Both the position numbers and the translations under genes were made by a program. Positions 6,985 to 10,685 of a stretch of DNA of 10,685 bases are shown here, in pieces. The notes beneath the pieces were generated by a model. It saw only the letters and a list, made by a program, of their open reading frames with translations. It made no database searches and was not told the origin of the DNA. How positions within the stretch are numbered: position 1 is the stretch's first letter; each line of letters starts with the position of its first letter. This DNA comes from Nitrospirota bacterium (GTDB lineage: Bacteria > Nitrospirota > Thermodesulfovibrionia > Thermodesulfovibrionales > Dissulfurispiraceae), in contig JACREW010000028.1 in the NCBI GenBank assembly GCA_016212685.1, positions 1 to 10,685 on the forward strand, read 5' to 3'.

Positions 6985-7012
6985 TTATCGGCAAATCTAA
7001 CAATAAACTTTA
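6985..7012 (-). promoter_or_regulatory. Sigma-28 (FliA)-type promoter for the merR/sugar operon
   Basis: On the minus strand TAAAGTTT (7005-7012) is followed after 12 bases by GCCGATAA (6985-6992). Both halves match the known FliA consensus (TAAAGTTT, 11 bases, GCCGATAA) exactly, with one extra base in the spacer. The start of the merR-like gene lies only 14 bases below the -10 element, so a transcript from here would have a very short leader. It links the operon to late flagellar gene control. Confidence 0.72.
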
Positions 7013-7033
7013 ATTTTAGCTTTAAATTTAAAA

Positions 7034-7048
7034 GCAATAGTCATGCCA
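7034..7048 (-). promoter_or_regulatory. Sigma-54 (RpoN)-type promoter element
   Basis: The minus strand reads TGGCATGACTATTGC. The GG and GC pairs stand 10 bases apart, as needed for the -24/-12 RpoN consensus TGGCAC-N5-TTGC, with one mismatch. Transcription would start near 7022, leaving about 50 bases before the merR-like gene and passing through the sigma-28 element. No enhancer-binding protein site was identified. Confidence 0.6.
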
Positions 7049-7154
7049 ATGCTGATTTGACAAATAAAAGCCGGAAATCAAAGGGGAAACGGTTTATTGA
7101 AGGTTAATCGAAGCTTCTTAAACGGGAATTTTTTTCTGAATAGGCAAAGATTTC

Positions 7155-7274
7155 CTATCGCGCTGTGTTTTTATACATCTCAAGCTTTTCTCCGACAATC
7201 TCCATAAACCTCTTAGCCCTGTGCAATGGGGTATGTTCGGAAAGGAAGCGTTTCCTTGCATTTGTTGCTATTTG
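7155..7274 (-). pseudogene. Displaced C-terminal segment of the glycosyltransferase (after a -1 frameshift)
   Basis: Reading on from 7274 in the shifted frame gives 39 codons (starting QIATNARKRFLSEHTPLHRA) and a TAG at 7155-7157. Segments of the type ARKRFLSEHT-hhhRAKRFMEIV are the normal last helices of CgeB-like glycosyltransferases, directly after the -YYLKHEDER- helix. One added A in the GAAAGAAAC stretch around 7275-7280 would rejoin the frames as DERKQIATNA. It is either a real recent mutation or a sequencing/assembly error in a short A run. Confidence 0.75.
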
Positions 7275-8341
7275 TTTCTTTCATCCTCATGCTTTAAATA
7301 GTATTTTATCAAATCAGGCAACTCATCAAGGCTTTTATACATTATTATCTCTTTGCCTGGTTCAAAGAGATCCGGCACGTCTTCTTTATATTCATGCAAA
7401 ATGAATGCGCCGCATGCTGCGGTCTGAAATACCCTCTCATGACATGCCCTCGGAAACTGCGTGCAGCAAGGGTTGATCTTCGTGGAATTATAGAGCTTAG
7501 GGAGTTCTGTGTGTTTGTCGATGGTATCATGAAAATAGACATGGGAGCATGCGACTCTTAACATTTTATTAAACTCATCATCGAAATGAGAAGCATTTTC
7601 CTTTCCATAAACATGCAGGGCAATGCCGGCAGAGGAAATGGTTTTAAAAAGCTGTATTCTTTCTATAAACTTCTGCAGAAACATCAAGTAATACGATAGC
7701 TCCTCGCATTCCCTGCCCCATATATCCATTTTCCCATTCAGATATTCAAACACGTCTACATACCAATTCTCTTCCATCCGTTTCTCATTAAATTCCTTTC
7801 TTAACAGCTTCATGCCATCCGACCATTCGACAGTACCGGTAAAGATTGTAGATATTTTCAGGGGATTGAAAAATCGTCCTGCAAAGGAGACATCGTGACT
7901 GTATTGTTCAGTCGGTGACAAAGGTTTAAAGATTTCCTGATCAGCATAATAATATGGAAAATAAACAGCTTGCTCAAAGCCGAGCGATTTGAGATCGGTT
8001 ACAACTTTGCTGTCTATCATTAAAAGAGAAATATGATTCTCCTTGTGATTTTTGAGGAAACACAATGCCCCAAGCGGGTTGGAGTCCCAAATTGTTGCAT
8101 AGGGGAAGCATGACAGAAAAGAATCTTTCCCATCAGCATACATTTTTTTATAATCCATGCAGAATACCATCATAAAATCGGGGTTATACTCTATGAGGTT
8201 CTCCATCGCAGCTTCATTGTAAACGCCAATCTTCCGTATTTTATTTCCGAGCATGAAAAGTGCTTTTAAAAAAGAATACCTATTGTCAGAAACCTCTTGC
8301 CCTACCGATAAAACTGCGATTTTATATGTCTGTTGTGTCAT
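7268..8341 (-). CDS. CgeB-like glycosyltransferase (GT-B, Glyco_trans_1_2 type), frameshifted near its 3' end
   Basis: As it stands the frame gives 357 residues. The N-terminal half (IAVLSVGQEVSDNRYSFLK, then YNPDFMMVFCMDY at 52-64) resembles the DUF3880-type domain. The C-terminal half has the donor-binding region of CgeB-like glycosyltransferases: LPKLYNSTKINPCC (280-293), HERVFQTAACGAFIL (301-315) and DLFEPGKEIIMYKSLDEL (324-341). It would transfer a sugar from a nucleotide donor, with flagellin or the growing glycan as possible acceptor. The frame stops abruptly at HEDERNK, while the expected C-terminal helices continue in another frame to 7155 (see separate entry). The restored protein would be 395 residues. 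The start ATG lies 3 bases after the methyltransferase stop. A GGGAGA about 13 bases upstream is a weak ribosome binding site, so coupling is likely. Confidence 0.83.
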   Translation of the reverse strand: MTQQTYKIAVLSVGQEVSDNRYSFLKALFMLGNKIRKIGVYNEAAMENLIEYNPDFMMVFCMDYKKMYADGKDSFLSCFPYATIWDSNPLGALCFLKNHKENHISLLMIDSKVVTDLKSLGFEQAVYFPYYYADQEIFKPLSPTEQYSHDVSFAGRFFNPLKISTIFTGTVEWSDGMKLLRKEFNEKRMEENWYVDVFEYLNGKMDIWGRECEELSYYLMFLQKFIERIQLFKTISSAGIALHVYGKENASHFDDEFNKMLRVACSHVYFHDTIDKHTELPKLYNSTKINPCCTQFPRACHERVFQTAACGAFILHEYKEDVPDLFEPGKEIIMYKSLDELPDLIKYYLKHEDERNK

Positions 8342-8344
8342 TTA

Positions 8345-9490
8345 TTAAATCTTTCTCCCATACACATCCATGCACCATGGATGTGAGGGGCTTTGGGTAT
8401 ATTCCAGCAACTCAAAGCCTGTTTCTAAGAAGAGTCGTTTCATAGTTACCGGAGTAAAATAGTGCGCATGAGTCGGCTCTTTCCATAAATCCCATGCCTT
8501 GCCCTTGAACCTAACAAAAGCACTTTCCGGATTTGGCGTAGAAAGCGCAATAATGCCCCCGCTCTTTAACATATCATTAGCTTTCAACAGGAATGCCTTC
8601 GGATCGATGGTGTGCTCAACAACCTCCCACATTGCAATCGCATCGAAGTCTCCTTTACCCAAATCGCTTTTCAGAAAATCTCCGCATAATATCTCAATTC
8701 CAAAACTCTTTGCCGCCTCTACGGCGTTTTCCATAAGTTCGATTCCGGCTGCATCCCATCCAACCTCTATTGCTGTTGCAAGAAAAATGCCGACACTTGC
8801 GCCTATTTCAAATAATTTACCTCTACCGCAATACTTTTGTATTGTTTTAATACGGGATGCCGCAACTTCTATGTTTTTGGTTATTACGGCCTCGCTGCTG
8901 AAATATTTCCACGAACGCATGTCTTTTTTAGGAACGCTGTAATGATGCCACCAGAGGTTAAGGGCTTTTTCCGTAGGACACGGATTGGCGAAAATAAAGC
9001 CGCACTCCGAACATTTCACCCATGTCCTGAGAGGATTTATAACTCCGTAATTCAAAGCCATCGACGATTGGTTGCCCACCCATGCGGTTTTATAATTATC
9101 AGAGCCGCATAGCATGCAGTTAATTACCGTTTCGTCATAATTATCCTTAAATGGAAATTTTTTGCTGCTAATGTCGGCCTTTAAAGAGTCCGTTAAAAGC
9201 GCTTTTTTGTGAAATGCGAGTGCTTTCTCGAATTCATTATTTTCATTATAAATCTCTCCGAGGAGATAATAGGCATCGGCGTCATCTTTAAGAGTTGTTA
9301 TTCTCAGAAAATAATCTTTTGCGCTTACTTTATCGCCAAGTTTCAGATTGATGATACCCATGTACTTAAGGGCATGGATTTCGTCGGGCTCGCGAGACAG
9401 AACATCCGCAAAGACTTTTTCAGCCCTGTCGAGTTTGCCTTCTTTAAAAAGTGCACTGCCTTGTTTTATCATATCTTTTAAATCGTTCAT
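8345..9490 (-). CDS. TPR-containing zinc-ribbon SAM-dependent methyltransferase
   Basis: A 381-residue protein in three parts. Residues 4-105 form about three TPR repeats (ALFKEGKLDRAEKVFADVL; ALKYMGIINLKLGD; DAYYLLGEIYNENNEFEKAL), likely for protein contact. Residues 125-163 are a zinc ribbon (Cys125, Cys128, Cys160, Cys163). Residues about 205-365 are a Methyltransf_23-like domain with motif I LFEIGASVGIF (226-236), GIEL (249-252) and AMWEVVEHTIDP (286-297). Motif I is diverged from GxGxG but within this subgroup. TPR-methyltransferases next to flagellin are common in flagellin-modification loci, so methylation of a flagellar glycan or flagellin is likely, by inference. It lies 91 bases after flagellin and 3 bases before the glycosyltransferase. 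Its 3' end carries a perfect 10-bp inverted repeat and a short unusual C-terminus (SHPWCMDVYGRKI). Confidence 0.88.
   Translation of the reverse strand: MNDLKDMIKQGSALFKEGKLDRAEKVFADVLSREPDEIHALKYMGIINLKLGDKVSAKDYFLRITTLKDDADAYYLLGEIYNENNEFEKALAFHKKALLTDSLKADISSKKFPFKDNYDETVINCMLCGSDNYKTAWVGNQSSMALNYGVINPLRTWVKCSECGFIFANPCPTEKALNLWWHHYSVPKKDMRSWKYFSSEAVITKNIEVAASRIKTIQKYCGRGKLFEIGASVGIFLATAIEVGWDAAGIELMENAVEAAKSFGIEILCGDFLKSDLGKGDFDAIAMWEVVEHTIDPKAFLLKANDMLKSGGIIALSTPNPESAFVRFKGKAWDLWKEPTHAHYFTPVTMKRLFLETGFELLEYTQSPSHPWCMDVYGRKI
8363..8385 (-). repeat. Perfect 10-bp inverted repeat (hairpin) at the 3' end of the methyltransferase gene
   Basis: CACATCCATG and CATGGATGTG flank a 3-base loop, giving a perfect hairpin 21 bases before the glycosyltransferase start codon, inside the last codons of the methyltransferase. 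It is not followed by a U-run, so it is not a normal terminator. It could affect translation of the next gene or RNA stability. Confidence 0.6.
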
Positions 9491-9581
9491 ATAATCTCTG
9501 TAGTATAATAGATTATAGACAGATTAAAATTGCAAGGGTAGTTGAAATAAAATTAGATCGGAATAGATGTCAAAACAGTTT
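9491..9581 (-). promoter_or_regulatory. AT-rich gap with candidate promoters before the methyltransferase gene
   Basis: After the flagellin stop the minus strand holds TTGACA (9568-9573) with TTTATT 16 bases on. Nearer the gene it has a perfect TATAAT (9512-9517) and a TATTAT (9505-9510), with TTGCAA (9530-9535) upstream at non-ideal spacing. These would allow sigma-70 transcription of the methyltransferase-glycosyltransferase pair separately from flagellin. No sigma-28 or sigma-54 match was found here. The support is base matches only. Confidence 0.35.
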
Positions 9582-9598
9582 TCAACCCATCAGGTTGA
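9582..9598 (-). terminator. Weak hairpin over the flagellin stop codon
   Basis: TCAACC and GGTTGA form a 6-bp stem with a 5-base loop that ends on the flagellin stop codon. It is followed by AAACTGTTTT rather than a run of U. It could slow or partly stop transcription after flagellin, but it is a poor intrinsic terminator. Confidence 0.25.
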
Positions 9599-10334
9599 TT
9601 ATCCTGCCTTTTTCCGTGTTCGCCTTTAAAAGCGAGGAAACCGAAGACTGAAGAAGGATCCTGTTCCTTATGGCTGCCGACGCCTCTAATGCATAATCCG
9701 TATCGGCCATTACGGAAATTGAGCTTGCGGTATTCTCTCCGGCTACGCTCAACGATTCTGCTGCCAGGCTAAACCTGTTCTCCGCTGCGCCTACTTTTGC
9801 CTGTTCCCGAGAAAGACGCTCTATTGCGGTATCTATAGACGATAAGGCTGACTCCGCCTGCTCCTGAGTGCTTATGTCGGCGGTAGAGATTCCCAGCGCA
9901 TTGGGACCTGCCTGAATGTTCGTTGTTGCGCTTCCTTCCAAGAGCCTCTGCTGATTGTACTCCGTAGTTTCTGAAATCCTGCCTATCTCTGTCCTTAATC
10001 CCTGAAATTCCTGATTCAATACAGCCCGGTCTTCGGCGGTCCATTCGCCGCTTGCGGCCTGCACAGCAAGCTCCCTCATCCTTCCAAGAGCTTCTCCTAT
10101 TGTTGATATGCCGCCCTCGGCAACCTGGAGCATGCCCATGCCCTGCCGGATATTCCGCTCGGCCTGTTCGATGCCCTTAAGTTGCGCGCTCAGTTTTTCA
10201 ACTATAGCAAGTCCGGCGGGATTGTCGGATGCCCTATTTATCTTGCGGCCTGTAGAAAGACGCTCGAGGGACTTTGATAATTGCATGTTATATGCCTCTA
10301 TCGCCCTCGTGGAAAAACTCGTATCGATAGCCAT
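9582..10334 (-). CDS. Compact flagellin
   Basis: A 250-residue flagellin, the subunit of the flagellar filament. The N-terminal D0/D1 region has LSKSLERLSTGRKINRASDNPAGLAI (19-44), QAERNIRQGMGMLQVAEGG and MRELAVQAASG (86-96). The C-terminal D1/D0 region has GAAENRFSLAAESL, then DTDYALEASAAIRNRILLQSS, and ends in RIINLMG. The centre is only about 30 residues (TTNIQAGPNALGISTADIST), so there is no outer D2/D3 domain. This leaves the exposed face small and rich in Ser/Thr as possible glycosylation sites. The first 17 residues (MAIDTSFSTRAIEAYNM) depart from the usual INTN-AL start. A GGGGGTGA ribosome binding site precedes the ATG. It precedes the sugar-modification genes and is the likely target of the pathway. 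No classical sigma-28 element was found just upstream; a TATAAT lies at 10349-10354. Confidence 0.95.
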   Translation of the reverse strand: MAIDTSFSTRAIEAYNMQLSKSLERLSTGRKINRASDNPAGLAIVEKLSAQLKGIEQAERNIRQGMGMLQVAEGGISTIGEALGRMRELAVQAASGEWTAEDRAVLNQEFQGLRTEIGRISETTEYNQQRLLEGSATTNIQAGPNALGISTADISTQEQAESALSSIDTAIERLSREQAKVGAAENRFSLAAESLSVAGENTASSISVMADTDYALEASAAIRNRILLQSSVSSLLKANTEKGRIINLMG

Positions 10335-10388
10335 AAGCTCACCCCCTAATTATAGGGTAGCACCGCATTTCATAAAAATCAATGCCGA

Positions 10389-10469
10389 TTAACGCACCTG
10401 TTCTCCAGCCCTTACTGCTTCTACTGCTACATTCAGCGCTAACATATTTAGTTCATTATTTTTGTCCAT
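10389..10469 (-). pseudogene. Relic of a methyl-accepting chemotaxis protein signalling domain
   Basis: In one minus-strand frame the sequence reads DKNNELNMLALNVAVEAVRAGEQVR and then stops. This matches the highly conserved hairpin tip of chemotaxis receptors ([26 protein letters not shown]) up to GEQ, then breaks off. No receptor sequence continues on either side: upstream is an 8-bp tandem duplication (TTGTCCAT twice on the plus strand, 10462-10478) and then the insertion sequence. It is too short to be functional. Confidence 0.6.
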
Positions 10470-10548
10470 TTGTCCATTGTCTTCTCTATTTAAATCAGAT
10501 TTAGCCTTTTCATTTTTTCTTCTATATTAGTCCCCTTGTAATAAAAAA

Positions 10549-10685
10549 GGGTCTTCGCGTAATCGTGTGGGTAGTTTTGAGCACTTTCCTATATCTCCGG
10601 CAACATACAAGTCAGTATTTTCAGCCTCAGATACTCCTCATCACGTAACCCATACGCCCGTCTCTGCATAACCCTAATCTTGTTA
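10549..10685 (-). mobile_element. 3' end of an ISL3-like insertion sequence
   Basis: This holds the transposase C-terminus and, beyond its stop, the sequence GGGTCTTCGCG...GTGTGGGTAG (plus strand 10549-10574). It resembles the terminal inverted repeats of ISL3-family elements, which start GG-TCTTC and contain GTGGGTA. The adjacent ATAAAAAA (10541-10548) could be one copy of the 8-bp AT-rich target duplication typical of the family. The other end lies outside the window. Confidence 0.55.
10589..10684 (-). CDS. ISL3-like transposase, C-terminal part only
   Basis: The last 31 codons of a gene entering from the right edge, ending in TAG at 10589-10591. The sequence RVMQRRAYGLRDEEYLRLKI is the characteristic C-terminal motif of DDE transposases of the ISL3 type, which read IKxxKRxAYGYRDxEYFxLKI. 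The catalytic residues are outside the window, so whether the element is intact cannot be told. Confidence 0.65.
   Translation of the reverse strand, partial: NKIRVMQRRAYGLRDEEYLRLKILTCMLPEI

Larger units (their letters stand above)
6971..7154. other. Regulatory intergenic region between glycosyltransferase and merR-like gene
   Basis: A 184-base AT-rich gap. It holds the two promoter elements listed separately, an AT-rich TTTAAATTTAAA tract at 7021-7032, and a short perfect palindrome GAAGCTTC near 7110. No convincing GC-rich hairpin with a U-run was seen after the glycosyltransferase, so read-through into the operon is possible. No open reading frame with a ribosome binding site was found. 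Confidence 0.55.

Noticed and set aside
7085..7135. Possible intrinsic terminator after the glycosyltransferase
   Set aside because: Only a short palindrome (GAAGCTTC) and imperfect arms CCGTTTA/TAAACCG are present, with no GC-rich stem plus U-run.
10347..10354. TATAAT directly before the flagellin ribosome binding site as its promoter
   Set aside because: It lies only 14 bases from the start codon and has no good -35 at 16-18 bases, so it was not listed as a promoter.
10384..10391. GCCGATTA on the plus strand, close to a FliA -10 element
   Set aside because: It faces away from flagellin, has no TAAA-type -35 at 15-16 bases, and overlaps the stop codon of the chemoreceptor relic.
1..10685. 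CRISPR array, tRNA, rRNA or riboswitch
   Set aside because: No regularly spaced repeats, cloverleaf-like or conserved RNA motifs were seen on either strand, though no covariance search could be run.

Overview
All recognisable genes in this window lie on the minus strand, so the biological order runs from right (10685) to left (1). The window reads as a flagellin locus followed by a glycan-biosynthesis operon, most likely for flagellin glycosylation with a nonulosonic-acid-type (3-deoxy-ulosonic) sugar. Flagellin, sigma-28 and sigma-54 type promoter elements, strong GGAGG ribosome binding sites and mid GC content suggest a motile, Gram-negative-like bacterium. Nitrospirota, deltaproteobacterial-type or Omnitrophota lineages are plausible; the taxon cannot be fixed from the sequence alone.

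Right edge (about 10335-10685): the 3' end of an ISL3-like transposase with its probable terminal repeat, then a short relic of a methyl-accepting chemotaxis protein signalling domain. Next comes a compact flagellin (9582-10334). A 91-bp AT-rich gap separates it from a TPR/zinc-ribbon methyltransferase (8345-9490) and a CgeB-like glycosyltransferase (7155-8341). The last 39 codons of that glycosyltransferase are displaced by a one-base frameshift.

The 184-bp gap at 6971-7154 carries a sigma-54 type element and a nearly ideal sigma-28 (FliA) element. Both point into a tightly packed operon: merR-like regulator, radical SAM/SPASM enzyme, DAHP-synthase-like aldolase, NeuB-like protein, family 2 glycosyltransferase, two tandem CMP-sugar synthetase homologues, a methyltransferase fused to a Maf-like domain, and a second zinc-ribbon protein cut by the left edge. 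Gene junctions are ATGA overlaps or gaps of a few bases, apart from one 47-bp overlap.

The notable point is that the sugar genes are not standard. The aldolase keeps its metal ligands but has Cys in place of the Arg of the KPRT acceptor-phosphate motif, and it lacks the N-terminal regulatory domain. The NeuB-like protein keeps its fold and SAF domain but has lost both metal-binding histidines and several substrate residues. One of the two cytidylyltransferases has lost the ARGGSKG nucleotide-binding signature. A plausible reading is that the aldolase makes an unusual 3-deoxy-ulosonate, the intact cytidylyltransferase activates it, and the glycosyltransferases and Maf-like fusion protein use it on flagellin, with the degenerate NeuB and NeuA homologues in partner or divergent roles. 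This pathway is inferred, not shown.
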